Source of the DNA: Plantibacter sp. Leaf314
GTDB lineage: Bacteria > Actinomycetota > Actinomycetes > Actinomycetales > Microbacteriaceae
Length of the DNA stretch: 64,000 bases
NCBI RefSeq assembly: GCF_001423185.1
Contig: NZ_LMOB01000001.1
Coordinates: 605,374 to 669,373 of the forward strand
Reading direction: 5' to 3'
Below the pieces are notes generated by a model, which saw nothing but the letters and a program-made list of their open reading frames with translations, had not been told where the DNA came from and ran no database searches. Shown here one piece after another: positions 48,012-57,605 of the stretch. How positions within the stretch are numbered: position 1 is the stretch's first letter; the number at the start of each line of letters is the position of its first letter. The translations under genes and the position numbers were made by a program.

Positions 48012-51000
48012 GTGCGGTCTCCTCTGCGCGCTCGACGGTGACGGTGAAGGCGCCGGTGTTGCCGAACTTCCCCGCCGCGAAGGTCTGCGAGAAGCCGGAC
48101 GATACCGACGACGCCACGGTGCCGGCCCAGTTCAGCGAGGATGCGAGCGTGTCGCCGGCGAGGTCGACCACGTCGAGCACGCTCCGTACCGCGCGCTCGT
48201 CGGCTTCCTCGTCGAACCGGAGTCCGAGGGCGATGCGGTCGCTCACCTGGAGATCGGCGGCCTTCCGGGTGTCCTGGACGGCGCGGATGACGTCGCGGGC
48301 GAGACCCTCGGCCTCGAGTTCCGGCGTCAGGGTCGTCTCGAGCAGGGCGAACCCACCCGACGGGAGCAACGCGAGCGCCACCCCACCGGCGGCACCCGAG
48401 GACGCCTCCATGACGAGCTCGTACTCGCCCTCGACGAGTTCGATACCACCGGCCGTGACTGTCCCGTCGATCTCGGACCAGTCGCCGCTCCGAGCGCCCT
48501 TGATCGCCTGCTGCACCGTCTTCCCGAGCCGAGGCCCGGCTGCCCGGGCGTTGACCGAGAGCCGTGAGGTCACCCCGTACTCGGCGCCGCTGGCGTCGGT
48601 CAGTTCGGCGAACACGACCGCCTTGAGGTTGAGCTCCTCGCGGAGGATCGCCTCGAACGGCGCCAGCGACGCCGGGTCGGGCGTCACGACGGTGAGCGAC
48701 GCGAGCGGCAGCCTGACCCGGAGGCCCGCCTGCTTCCGCAGCGCGAGGGTCACCCCGGAGATCTCGCGGACCCGGTCCATCGCCGCGACCAGGGCGGCGT
48801 CCTCGGGGAAGGCCTGTGGTTCCGGCCAGTCCGTGAGGTGGACGCTGCGCTCCCCGGTCAGCCCGGTCCAGATCTGCTCGGAGATCAGGGGCAGCAGTGG
48901 CGCGGCGACCCGGGTGAAGGTCTCGAGGACCGTGTACATGGTGTCGAAGGCGTCACGGTCGAGCTCTCCGCCGTCGCTCGCCCAGAACCGGTCGCGCGAA
49001 CGACGCACGTACCAGTTGGTGAGCACGTCGGCGAAGTCGCGCAGCGAGGCGGCGGCGAGCGTCGCGTCGAACGCCTCGAGGTGGTCGGTGACGGTCACGA
49101 CGAGTTCACGCGTCTTGGCGAGGATGTACCGGTCCAGCACGTCGCTCGAGTCCGTCCGCCAGACGGCGTCGTACCCGCCGGGCACCGCGGTGTTGGCGTA
49201 CAGCGAGAAGAAGTACCAGCTGTTCCACAGCGGCAGCATCACCTGACGGACACCCTCGCGGATGCCCTCCTCGGTGACGACCAGGTTGCCGCCGCGGAGG
49301 ACCGAACTCGACATGAGGAACCAGCGCATCGCATCGGAACCGTCGCGGTCGAACACCTCGTTGACGTCCGGGTAGTTGCGCAGCGACTTCGACATCTTCT
49401 GGCCGTCGCTGCCGAGGACGATGCCGTGGCTCACGACGCTCGTGAACGCCGGCCGGTCGAAGAGTGCGGTGGACAGGACGTGGAGGAGGTAGAACCAGCC
49501 ACGCGTCTGCCCGATGTACTCGACGATGAAGTCGGCAGGGCTGTGCGAATCGAACCACTCGCGGTTCTCGAACGGGTAGTGCACCTGCGCGAACGGCATC
49601 GAGCCGGAGTCGAACCAGACGTCGAGGACGTCCGTGATGCGACGCATGGTGGAGCGACCGGTCGGGTCGTCGGGGTTCGGCCGGGTGAGCTCGTCGATGT
49701 ACGGGCGGTGCAGGTCCGTCGGACGGACACCGAAGTCGGCCTCGAGCTCGTCGAGCGAGCCGTAGACGTCGATGCGCGGGTACGCCGGGTCGTCGCTCTT
49801 CCACACGGGGATGGGTGATCCCCAGTACCGGTTGCGGCTGATGGACCAGTCGCGCGCACCGGCGAGCCACTTGCCGAACTGCCCGTCCTTGACGTTCTCC
49901 GGCACCCAGGTGATCTCCTGGTTGAGCTCCTCCATGCGGTCGCGGAACTCCGGGACGCGGACGAACCAGCTCGACACCGCCTTGTAGATGAGAGGCTGCT
50001 TGCACCGCCAGCAGTGCGGGTAGGAGTGCTCGTAGCTCGCCTGTCGCAGGAGGCGTCCCTGCGACTTCAGCAGCTGCGTGAGCGGCTTGTTCGCGTCGAA
50101 GACCTGCAGGCCCACGACGTCTGACACCTCGGGGAGGAACTTCCCGCCGTCGTCGACGGAGACGATCACCGGGATGCCCGCGGCCTCGCAGACCTTCTGG
50201 TCCTCCTCACCGTAGGCGGGAGCCTGGTGGACGATGCCCGTACCGTCCTCGGTCGACACGTAGTCGGCCACCAGGATGCGCCACGCGTGCTCCATGCCCC
50301 ACTCGGCGTCGGCGTAGTAGTCCCACAGGCGGTCGTAGGAGACGTCCTCGAGGTCGCGGCCGACGACCGTGCGGGACACGGCGGCCTGCGCGTCTGCCGC
50401 GGAGTCGTACCCGAGGTCCTTGGCGTAGTTGCCGAGCAGCGCCGAGGCGATGAGGTACTCCCCCGCGAGCACCTCCGTGTCGGCGTGGGCAGCGCCCTCT
50501 TCGCGCAGGACGGTCGCGTCCGGGGTACCGTTCGGGCCGGCCGGGACGACCGCGTACTCGATGTCGGGACCCACGGCGAGCGCCGCGTTCGTGGGCAGGG
50601 TCCAGGGGGTCGTCGTCCAGGCCAGCGCTCGGACCGCGGTGAGTCCGAGGCTCTCGGCCTTGGGGCCGACGAGTGGGAAGGTGACGGTGACGGTCTGGTC
50701 CTGGCGGGACCGGTAGACGTCGTCGTCCATGCGCAGTTCGTGGTTGGAGAGCGGGGTCTGGTCGCGCCAGCAGTAGGGCAGCACCCGGTAGCCCTCGTAG
50801 GCGAGGCCCTTGTCGTGCAGTTGCTTGAACGCCCAGATGACCGACTCCATGTAGGTCACGTCGAGCGTCTTGTAGTCGTGTTCGAAGTCGACCCAGCGCG
50901 CCTGGCGCGTCACGTAGTCCTGCCACTCCTCGGTGTACCGGAGCACCGAGTCGCGGGCGACCTGGTTGAACGCGGCGAGACCCATCTCGTCGATCTGGCG

Positions 51001-51369
51001 CTTGTCGGTGATGCCGAGCTGGCGCTCCGCCTCGAGCTCGGCCGGGAGACCGTGGGTGTCCCAACCGAAGCGCCGGTGCACCTGCTTGCCGCGCATCGTC
51101 TGGAACCGGGGGAAGAGGTCCTTGGCGTAGCCGGTGAGGAGGTGGCCGTAGTGCGGGAGGCCGTTGGCGAAGGGAGGGCCGTCGTAGAACACCCACTCGG
51201 GTGCTCCTTCGCGCTGGTCGATCGACGCCTGGAAGGTCCCGTCGGCCGCCCACCGTGCGAGCACGCCTTCTTCGATGGCGGGGAAGCTGGGCGACGGTGT
51301 GACGCCGAAGGCCGCACCGTTCGAGGCGGACTCGGAAGCGTTCGGTTCCTGGGACTTCGGGTAGCTCAT
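48001..51369 (-). CDS. ileS: Isoleucyl-tRNA synthetase
   Basis: This 1122-residue class Ia synthetase has HYGH at 73-76 ([14 protein letters not shown]), the editing domain ([20 protein letters not shown]), and the KMSKS loop in [16 protein letters not shown]. The PHYGH form and the length place it with the eukaryote-like IleS2 group, which as a class is poorly inhibited by mupirocin. ATG at 51369 is chosen because AGGAG precedes it. It heads ileS-folC-DUF4233-ndk and is controlled by the T-box leader upstream. Confidence 0.95.
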   Translation of the reverse strand: MSYPKSQEPNASESASNGAAFGVTPSPSFPAIEEGVLARWAADGTFQASIDQREGAPEWVFYDGPPFANGLPHYGHLLTGYAKDLFPRFQTMRGKQVHRRFGWDTHGLPAELEAERQLGITDKRQIDEMGLAAFNQVARDSVLRYTEEWQDYVTRQARWVDFEHDYKTLDVTYMESVIWAFKQLHDKGLAYEGYRVLPYCWRDQTPLSNHELRMDDDVYRSRQDQTVTVTFPLVGPKAESLGLTAVRALAWTTTPWTLPTNAALAVGPDIEYAVVPAGPNGTPDATVLREEGAAHADTEVLAGEYLIASALLGNYAKDLGYDSAADAQAAVSRTVVGRDLEDVSYDRLWDYYADAEWGMEHAWRILVADYVSTEDGTGIVHQAPAYGEEDQKVCEAAGIPVIVSVDDGGKFLPEVSDVVGLQVFDANKPLTQLLKSQGRLLRQASYEHSYPHCWRCKQPLIYKAVSSWFVRVPEFRDRMEELNQEITWVPENVKDGQFGKWLAGARDWSISRNRYWGSPIPVWKSDDPAYPRIDVYGSLDELEADFGVRPTDLHRPYIDELTRPNPDDPTGRSTMRRITDVLDVWFDSGSMPFAQVHYPFENREWFDSHSPADFIVEYIGQTRGWFYLLHVLSTALFDRPAFTSVVSHGIVLGSDGQKMSKSLRNYPDVNEVFDRDGSDAMRWFLMSSSVLRGGNLVVTEEGIREGVRQVMLPLWNSWYFFSLYANTAVPGGYDAVWRTDSSDVLDRYILAKTRELVVTVTDHLEAFDATLAAASLRDFADVLTNWYVRRSRDRFWASDGGELDRDAFDTMYTVLETFTRVAAPLLPLISEQIWTGLTGERSVHLTDWPEPQAFPEDAALVAAMDRVREISGVTLALRKQAGLRVRLPLASLTVVTPDPASLAPFEAILREELNLKAVVFAELTDASGAEYGVTSRLSVNARAAGPRLGKTVQQAIKGARSGDWSEIDGTVTAGGIELVEGEYELVMEASSGAAGGVALALLPSGGFALLETTLTPELEAEGLARDVIRAVQDTRKAADLQVSDRIALGLRFDEEADERAVRSVLDVVDLAGDTLASSLNWAGTVASSVSSGFSQTFAAGKFGNTGAFTVTVERAEETAHVR

Positions 51370-51564
51370 CGTTCTCCTGGCAGGTCTCGTGGGTCCTGCG
51401 AGGACGCCGGCTCGCCGACGCGGTACCACCCCGCTTGCCGTCCACGTGTGACGGCCGCTCTGCACCGGCTGTGACGGGCCTGCCCCGCTCGGCTCTACTG
51501 GGCGGCCGACTGGCGGTCGCTGTTCTTCCGAGGACTCCCCGGTGATGGCCGGATCGATGTCGTT
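51370..51564 (-). promoter_or_regulatory. ileS T-box riboswitch (actinobacterial type)
   Basis: The conserved T-box element reads GGGGTGGTACCGCG on the minus strand (51419-51432), differing from the consensus AGGGTGGTACCGCG only at the first base. Its TGGT bulge can pair with the ACCA end of uncharged tRNA-Ile. Upstream stem-loop I contains ATC triplets, one at 51544-51546, that can serve as the isoleucine specifier. No terminator hairpin with a U tract separates it from ileS, and the last part can fold over AGGAG, so control of translation is more likely, as described for other actinobacteria. A TACCAT -10 lies at 51571-51576. Confidence 0.88.
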
Positions 51565-51609
51565 GCTCCCATGGTACAGCCTGGAGAACCGGTTCGCGGA
51601 GGTGTCCGA

Positions 51610-52254
51610 CTAGGAGGTGACGGGGCCGGTGGCTCTGGCCAGCGCACGGCCGAACCCGTCGATGACCGGCGCGATCGCGCTTCGGAGGTAGGCATCGAGC
51701 TCGCCGCGGTTCACGCCCGCACCGGCCCATGCGCCGGCCCCTGCGACGACGGCCCCGGCGGTGGCGGCCGCCGCGGCGCGGACCGTCAACTCGTCGACCC
51801 CGGGAGCCAGCCGCGCGAGGTACACCCGCAGCACGGCCTGGAGTCTGAGCAGCCGCTCGAGCCCCGACGCCTGCAGCTCCCAGGCCGTGTCCATGAGGTC
51901 GATCTGGGTGAGGGCCCACGGCACGGCGCCGTTCGGGCGTTCCTCGGCGATGCCGAGCAGGGCGTCCTGCAGTGCGGGCATCGCCTCGTCGGCCGTGGAC
52001 GCCGGGCCTCCTGCGGCGAGCGCCCGCTCGAGTCCGGCGAGCGCCGCGTCGACGTCCACCCAGAGGACGTCGCTCTTGGAGCCGAAGTAGTTGAAGAAGG
52101 TGTTGCGGCTGACGCCGGCGCGGCTGGCGATCTGATCGACGGTCGTTCCCGGGTAGCCCTGCTCCAGGAAGAGTTCCGCCGCGGCCTCTTCGAGGATGCG
52201 CCGCGACGATCGACGAGGGCGCCCGACGGCGTTCCGTGCCGGTGGTCGTGTCAT
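51610..52254 (-). CDS. TetR family transcriptional regulator
   Basis: This 214-residue repressor-type regulator has an N-terminal helix-turn-helix (about 17-62, with GTTVDQIASRAGVSRNTFFNYFGSKSDVLW) and a C-terminal ligand domain rich in Ala and Leu. AAGGAG lies six bases before the ATG. It diverges from the ABC importer across a 155-bp gap containing a GTGGTC/GACCAC palindrome, so it probably controls the importer. Ligand unknown. Confidence 0.88.
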   Translation of the reverse strand: MTRPPARNAVGRPRRSSRRILEEAAAELFLEQGYPGTTVDQIASRAGVSRNTFFNYFGSKSDVLWVDVDAALAGLERALAAGGPASTADEAMPALQDALLGIAEERPNGAVPWALTQIDLMDTAWELQASGLERLLRLQAVLRVYLARLAPGVDELTVRAAAAATAGAVVAGAGAWAGAGVNRGELDAYLRSAIAPVIDGFGRALARATGPVTS

Positions 52255-52360
52255 GTGCGCTCCTTCCGCCGCCTGCGAGCCTAGCCGTCGCGCGAGGGGT
52301 CGGCAGGATCACGGGAGCCCGTATGCTGGTTCCGAGACTGCGTCCAATAATTCGTCCGAC

Positions 52361-52377
52361 GTGGTCGCCGGGACCAC
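52361..52377. promoter_or_regulatory. Palindromic candidate TetR operator
   Basis: GTGGTC-GCCGG-GACCAC, a perfect 6-5-6 inverted repeat, lies 33 bp before the importer GTG and next to a TACGCT -10 candidate (52391-52396). It is in the gap between tetR and the importer, the usual place for a local operator. Confidence 0.6.
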
Positions 52378-52409
52378 AGCACCCGGTCGATACGCTTCCT
52401 GGAGTCCCT

Positions 52410-54086
52410 GTGCCTGCATCCCTCTCCCCCGTCCGTCCTCGTCGGGCATCGTCGGGCCGCCGGACGGCGCGTGTCGTCGTGGCGTTCGTCCCCCTCGCGG
52501 TCCTGCTCGCAGCGTGTGCTCCCGGCGCACCGTCCGCGTCCAGCACCCCGAAAGCCGGCGGCACGCTGGTCTACGCCAGTGGGGATGCGGAGCCGACCTG
52601 CCTCGACCCGCACGTCGGTGGCAACTACCCGCAGGCTCTGCTCAGCGCCCAGGTCCTCGAGCCGCTCGTCTCGCGCGACGCGAAGGGTGCGATCATCCCG
52701 TGGCTCGCCGAGTCGTGGACCACCTCGGAGGACGGCCTGACGTGGGAGTTCACCCTCCGCCCGGACGTGACGTTCACCGACGGGACGGCGTTCGACGCCG
52801 CAGCGGTCAAGACGAACATCGAACACCTCCAGGACCCGGCGACGAAGTCGTCGACTGGATACCTCGCGGTCGGCAAGGTCGCCTCGGTCGAGGCGGTCGA
52901 CGCCACGACGGCCCGCTTCACCCTCTCCGCTCCGGACAGCGCCCTGCTCGAATCCCTGTCGCAGCCGTGGACCGCGATGGAGTCGCCCACGGGGATCGCC
53001 CGTGGAGAAGCGGCGAACTGCGACGCACCGGTCGGCACCGGACCGTTCGTCGTCGACGAGTGGGTCAAGCAGGACCATGTGTCGCTCGTGCGCAACGAGG
53101 ACTACGACTCCGCCCCCGGGGACGCCGCCCACGACGGGCCCGCGTATCTCGACGGCATCACCTGGCGGTTCATCCCCGACTCCGCGTCCCGGTTCGCCGC
53201 GCTGCAGAGCGGTGACGTCGACATCATCGACAACGCGCAGCCCGACACGATCGCGCAGGCGAAGGACTCGAAGACGATCGTCGACCTGGACGCACCCCGT
53301 CCGGGCGCTTCGAACCGCATCGAGCTGAACTCCGGTCAGGCTCCGTTCGACGACCAGCGCGTCCGTGAGGCCTTCGTGCGGTCGACGGATGTGAACGCCG
53401 GGATCGAGTCGCTGTTCTTCGGGACGGCGAAGCGTTCCTACTCCCCGCTCTCGAGTGCCGAGACGACCGCGTACGGCGACGAGAGCCTGTTCGGCTACGA
53501 CGTGGACGCCGCGAACAAGCTGCTCGACGAGGCCGGCTGGACCGAGAAGGACGCGGACGGGGTCCGGACGAAGGACGGGGTCCGCCTCACCGTGCGGTTC
53601 CCGGTCAGCACCAACCAGTCGATCCCGGCCGAGCAGTCCTTGTTCGAGCAGATCCAGGCGGGCGCCGGCGACGTCGGGTTCGACGTGCAGCTCGAACTGC
53701 TCGACCTCGCGAGCTGGTACGAGGCACTCGGGAGCAACGCGTACGAAGCCGTCAGCGCGCCGTACACGAAGGTGGGCCCGGATGTGCTCCGCGTCCTCTA
53801 CGACTCGTCAGGCATCGTGCCGGCACCGAGCGGCTACTTCGCGAACCACGCCCAGCTCGACGACCCGGCGCTCGACGACATCCTCAAGCAGGCGAGCGAC
53901 ACGCTCGACCCCGAGGAGCGCGCCTTCCTCTACGAGCAGGCGCAGCAGATCATCCTCGACGGCTACTACATCCTCCCGCTCTACGACCAGCAGAACCACT
54001 TCCTGCTGAGCACCTCCCTGCAGGGCGTGCGCGCTCTGCCGACGGTGTCGACGCCGGTCTTCGGGGACGCCTGGCTCGTGGAGTGA
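52410..54086 (+). CDS. ABC transporter substrate-binding lipoprotein (peptide/nickel family)
   Basis: This 558-residue extracellular solute-binding protein of the SBP_bac_5 family has a lipoprotein signal with lipobox LAAC (Cys36). AGGTLVYASGDAEPTCLDPH opens the mature domain, and ILPLYDQQNHFLLSTSLQGV is the usual C-terminal part. The substrate cannot be told from sequence; oligopeptides, opines or metal chelates are all used by relatives. GTG at 52410 is chosen because GGAG lies five bases before it. It is the first gene of a four-gene importer operon. Confidence 0.88.
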   Translation: MPASLSPVRPRRASSGRRTARVVVAFVPLAVLLAACAPGAPSASSTPKAGGTLVYASGDAEPTCLDPHVGGNYPQALLSAQVLEPLVSRDAKGAIIPWLAESWTTSEDGLTWEFTLRPDVTFTDGTAFDAAAVKTNIEHLQDPATKSSTGYLAVGKVASVEAVDATTARFTLSAPDSALLESLSQPWTAMESPTGIARGEAANCDAPVGTGPFVVDEWVKQDHVSLVRNEDYDSAPGDAAHDGPAYLDGITWRFIPDSASRFAALQSGDVDIIDNAQPDTIAQAKDSKTIVDLDAPRPGASNRIELNSGQAPFDDQRVREAFVRSTDVNAGIESLFFGTAKRSYSPLSSAETTAYGDESLFGYDVDAANKLLDEAGWTEKDADGVRTKDGVRLTVRFPVSTNQSIPAEQSLFEQIQAGAGDVGFDVQLELLDLASWYEALGSNAYEAVSAPYTKVGPDVLRVLYDSSGIVPAPSGYFANHAQLDDPALDDILKQASDTLDPEERAFLYEQAQQIILDGYYILPLYDQQNHFLLSTSLQGVRALPTVSTPVFGDAWLVE

Positions 54087-55060
54087 CGGTCATCCACCGC
54101 GAGGGACGCGACCTCCGCCGCCTGGCCGCGCGGATCGGGGCGCGACTGGCCGGCGCGGTGTTCGTGCTCTGGGCGGTCGCGACGGTCACGTTCTTCGCGG
54201 TCCGACTGATCCCGGGCGACCCGGCGCAGGCCTATCTCGGCGGCCCGGGCTCACAAGCGTCCGCGGAAGCGCTCGAACGGGTTCGCGAACAGTACGGCTT
54301 GGACCAGCCGCTCCTCGTCCAGTACCTCGCGCAACTGGTCCGACTGGTCCAGGGGGATCTCGGCGAGTCGGCGTCCCTCCGCACGCCGGTGGCTCAGGTG
54401 CTCGCCGAACAGCTCGGCGGCACCCTGGTGCTCGCGACGGCGTCGCTCGCCGTCGCCTGGCTTCTGGCGCTCGGCCTCGCGGTCTGGTCGACCCGTGGCG
54501 GACGGGTCTCCGCAGCGCTCGGATCGGCCGTCGAACTCGTGGCGGCGTCGCTCCCCCAGTTCTGGCTGGCGACCGTCCTCATCACGCTCTTCAGCACCTG
54601 GCTCGGATGGCTCCCTCCGGTGAGTACGGGTGATGCGGTCGGTCTCATCCTCCCGGTGCTGACCCTGGCCATCCCGGTCGCCGGGTTCCTGGCCCAGGTG
54701 ATGCGGGAACCGTTGCTCGACGCGGGGAGCGCGCCGTTCGCCGTCTCCGCGGCCGCGCGTGGTGAATCGACGACCGGCCTGCTGCTCAGACACGGCCTGC
54801 GTCATGCCGCCGTGCCCGCGGTGAACCTGTCGGGATGGGCCTTCGGGTACCTCATCAGCGGTGCGGTGGTGGTGGAGACCATCTTCGCCCGGCCCGGTCT
54901 CGGACGGACACTGCTCCAAGCGGTGACCGTGCGCGACGTCCCGGTGGTCACCGGCGTGGTGTTGAGCTCGGCGGTGGCCTACGTCGTCGTCATGTTCCTC
55001 GCGGACCTCGCGGCGGAACTGCTCGACCCACGCGACCGGATCCGGCGGTCCGGTTCATGA
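54083..55060 (+). CDS. ABC transporter permease (DppB-type)
   Basis: This 325-residue inner-membrane permease has an N-terminal helix (AGAVFVLWAVATVTFFAVRLIPGDPA), the DppB LxQYLxxLxxLVQGDLGES segment and about six helices. The EAA-like loop carries AAARGESTTGLLLRHGLRHAAVPAVN. GTG start overlaps the binding-protein stop by four bases. Confidence 0.9.
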   Translation: MTVIHREGRDLRRLAARIGARLAGAVFVLWAVATVTFFAVRLIPGDPAQAYLGGPGSQASAEALERVREQYGLDQPLLVQYLAQLVRLVQGDLGESASLRTPVAQVLAEQLGGTLVLATASLAVAWLLALGLAVWSTRGGRVSAALGSAVELVAASLPQFWLATVLITLFSTWLGWLPPVSTGDAVGLILPVLTLAIPVAGFLAQVMREPLLDAGSAPFAVSAAARGESTTGLLLRHGLRHAAVPAVNLSGWAFGYLISGAVVVETIFARPGLGRTLLQAVTVRDVPVVTGVVLSSAVAYVVVMFLADLAAELLDPRDRIRRSGS

Positions 55061-55935
55061 GCGGGCTCGCGATCACCCCGACATCCGGACGCCCCGACGC
55101 CCGGGTCCGCGGCGGACGGCGCCGGTCGTCGGGATTCGGCGCTCCCGAGATCATCGCGGCCGTCGTGGTGCTGTTCCTGCTCGGCTGTGCGCTCGCCCCC
55201 CAGCTGTTCGCGACAGCGTCACCGACGGCGGTCGACCCGCGGGCCGCGTTCTCGCCGCCGTCCCTCACCCATTGGTTCGGCACGGACGAGTCCGGCCGCG
55301 ACGTCTGGAGCCGGGTCGTGCACGGTGCGGGGACCTCGCTGCTCATCGGCGTCGCCGCGACGGCCATCGGACTGATCCTCGGAGCGGTCCTCGCGACGAT
55401 CGCCGCAGTCGGCGGCCGGATCGCGGACTTCGCCGTGGGACGCGTCCTCGAGGTGCTCTTCGCGTTCCCCGGCCTGTTGCTCGCGCTCCTCGTGATCGTC
55501 ATCGCGGGGCCCGGTCCCGTCACGGCGACGATCGCGGTCGGCCTGTCGACGGCGCCGGGCTACGCGCGCCTCATCCGCGGTCAACTGCTCCAGGTCCGCT
55601 CCTCCGACTTCGTCGAGGCCGCGCGAGTGCTCGGGCACGGGCCGGCCCGGATCCTGTTCCGACACATCCTCCCGAACGCCGTCGCCCCGCTGTTCGTCCT
55701 CGCGACCCTTGGCATCGGACAGGCGGTCGTCTGGGCGTCCGCCCTGAGCTACCTCGGGCTCGGGGCGCAACCACCCGCGCCGGAGTGGGGTGCCATGCTC
55801 GCCGCAGCACGCACCTACCTCGCGACGGCGTGGTGGCTCACGGCGTTCCCCGGTCTGATGATCGTCTCGACCGCCCTGTCCACCACGGTCCTCGGACGGG
55901 GTCTCCAGCGCCGATCACGGGAGGACGGCCGATGA
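55057..55935 (+). CDS. ABC transporter permease (DppC-type)
   Basis: This 292-residue permease has the DppC hallmark HWFGTDESGRDVWSRVVHG after the first helix. The EAA loop EAARVLGHGPARILFRHILPNAV and the C-terminal GAMLAAARTYLATAWWLTAFPGL are also present. It pairs with the upstream DppB-type permease. ATG overlaps the previous stop by four bases. Confidence 0.9.
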   Translation: MSGLAITPTSGRPDARVRGGRRRSSGFGAPEIIAAVVVLFLLGCALAPQLFATASPTAVDPRAAFSPPSLTHWFGTDESGRDVWSRVVHGAGTSLLIGVAATAIGLILGAVLATIAAVGGRIADFAVGRVLEVLFAFPGLLLALLVIVIAGPGPVTATIAVGLSTAPGYARLIRGQLLQVRSSDFVEAARVLGHGPARILFRHILPNAVAPLFVLATLGIGQAVVWASALSYLGLGAQPPAPEWGAMLAAARTYLATAWWLTAFPGLMIVSTALSTTVLGRGLQRRSREDGR

Positions 55936-57605
55936 GCGACTCCACTCCCCTGCTCCAGGTGGAAGCGCTGACGGTCGGATTCGGCGGCGGCGACGCTGTC
56001 GTCTCCGACGTCTCTTTCCAGGTCGAGCGCGGCACCTGCGTCGCGATCGTCGGCGAGTCGGGCTCCGGCAAGAGCGTGACCGCCAGATCGCTCCTGGGCC
56101 TCGCCGGCGCATCGGCGCGGGTGACGGCCACTCGACTCGACTTCCACGGCACCGACCTCCGCGGACTCGGAGCATCTGCCTGGCGACGCCTGCGCGGGCG
56201 TCGCATCGGACTCGTCCTCCAGGACGCCCTCGTGTCGCTCGACCCCCTGCGACCGATCGGGCGCGAGATCGACGACGCACTCCGACTCGGTACCGACCTC
56301 GACCGGACCGCCCGCACCCGGCGGGTGCTCGAACTCCTCGACTCCGTCGGCATGCCCGACCCGGCTTCCCGCATCGGCCAACGTTCCGGTGAACTCTCCG
56401 GCGGACTCCGCCAGCGCGCGCTCATCGCTTCTGCGATCGCACTGGACCCCGACCTCCTCATCGCCGACGAACCGACGACTGCCCTCGACGTCACCGTCCA
56501 AGCACGTGTCATCGGCCTCCTCGACGACGTCAAGCGGCGCGGCGCGGGCCTCCTCCTGATCAGCCACGACCTCGCCGTCGTCTCGTCGATCGCCGACCAC
56601 CTCGTCGTGATGCAGCACGGTGTCGTCGTCGAGCAGGGGCCGGCCGAGCAGGTGCTGACCAGGCCGACACACCCGTACACCCGAGCCCTCATCGCCGCGG
56701 TCCCCACCGACCGCGCTCGAGGGACGCGCCTGAGCGCAGACCCGGCGGTCGACGCGGCACCGGTGGCCGAACAGCCGCCGATGGGCACCCGTCCGACGAC
56801 GCAGGCCCGATCGGACGCACCCGCGCTGGAGTTCCGATCCGTCACCCGGAGCTTCGAGCGTGGCCGCGGCGCCTCGGCGATCCTGGCGGTCGACGACGTC
56901 TCGCTCCGCCTGGAAGCGGGGACGACCCTGGGCGTGGTCGGCGAGTCCGGTTCGGGCAAGACCACGCTCGCCCGCATCGCACTCGGCCTCACCGCGCCGC
57001 AGTCGGGAACCGTGCTCCTGGAGGGCGAACCGTGGTCGGAGCTCCCCGAGCGAGCGCGTCGTCCACGACGAAATCGTCTGGGCTGGGTCTCGCAGGATCC
57101 GTTGAGCTCGTTCGATCCACGCTGGCGCGTCGACGCCATCCTCGCCGACGCCGTTCGTGGGCGGCAAGCCGCACCTCGCGACATCACCCGTCTCCTCGCG
57201 GACGTCGGCCTCGATCCCTCGCTGGCTCGCGCGCGCCCGCGGACACTCTCCGGCGGGCAGCGACAACGGGTGGCGATCGCGCGGGCACTCGCGGGCCGAC
57301 CGTCGACGCTCATCCTCGACGAACCCGTCTCCGCGCTCGACGTCACCGTCCAGGCCAGGATCCTGGACCTCCTCGACGAGCTGCAGCGACGCCACGGCCT
57401 GAGCTACCTCTTGATCTCCCACGACCTCGGCGTCATCCGACACATGAGCGACCGGGTCGCCGTGATGCAGCACGGGCGGGTGGTCGAGCATGGCGACGCC
57501 GAGCAGGTGTTCACCGCCCCGGCCTACCCCTACACCGCCCGACTCGCAGCCGACGCTCCGCGCCTCATCGCGCCCGGTGCGGCGTCAGGGCGCGACGCCG
57601 TCTGA
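55932..57605 (+). CDS. Fused dual-ATPase subunit of the peptide/nickel-type importer (DppD-DppF)
   Basis: This 557-residue protein has two complete ABC domains in one chain. Domain 1 has Walker A GESGSGKS (41-48), signature LSGGLRQR (155-162) and Walker B DLLIADEP (174-181). Domain 2 has Walker A GESGSGKT (337-344), signature LSGGQRQR and TLILDEPVSALD. HPYTRALIAAVP and YPYTARLAADAP at the domain ends are the oligopeptide-type C-terminal motifs. The fusion replaces separate DppD and DppF. ATG overlaps the DppC-type stop. Its last 21 bases overlap the convergent acyltransferase gene. Confidence 0.93.
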   Translation: MSDSTPLLQVEALTVGFGGGDAVVSDVSFQVERGTCVAIVGESGSGKSVTARSLLGLAGASARVTATRLDFHGTDLRGLGASAWRRLRGRRIGLVLQDALVSLDPLRPIGREIDDALRLGTDLDRTARTRRVLELLDSVGMPDPASRIGQRSGELSGGLRQRALIASAIALDPDLLIADEPTTALDVTVQARVIGLLDDVKRRGAGLLLISHDLAVVSSIADHLVVMQHGVVVEQGPAEQVLTRPTHPYTRALIAAVPTDRARGTRLSADPAVDAAPVAEQPPMGTRPTTQARSDAPALEFRSVTRSFERGRGASAILAVDDVSLRLEAGTTLGVVGESGSGKTTLARIALGLTAPQSGTVLLEGEPWSELPERARRPRRNRLGWVSQDPLSSFDPRWRVDAILADAVRGRQAAPRDITRLLADVGLDPSLARARPRTLSGGQRQRVAIARALAGRPSTLILDEPVSALDVTVQARILDLLDELQRRHGLSYLLISHDLGVIRHMSDRVAVMQHGRVVEHGDAEQVFTAPAYPYTARLAADAPRLIAPGAASGRDAV

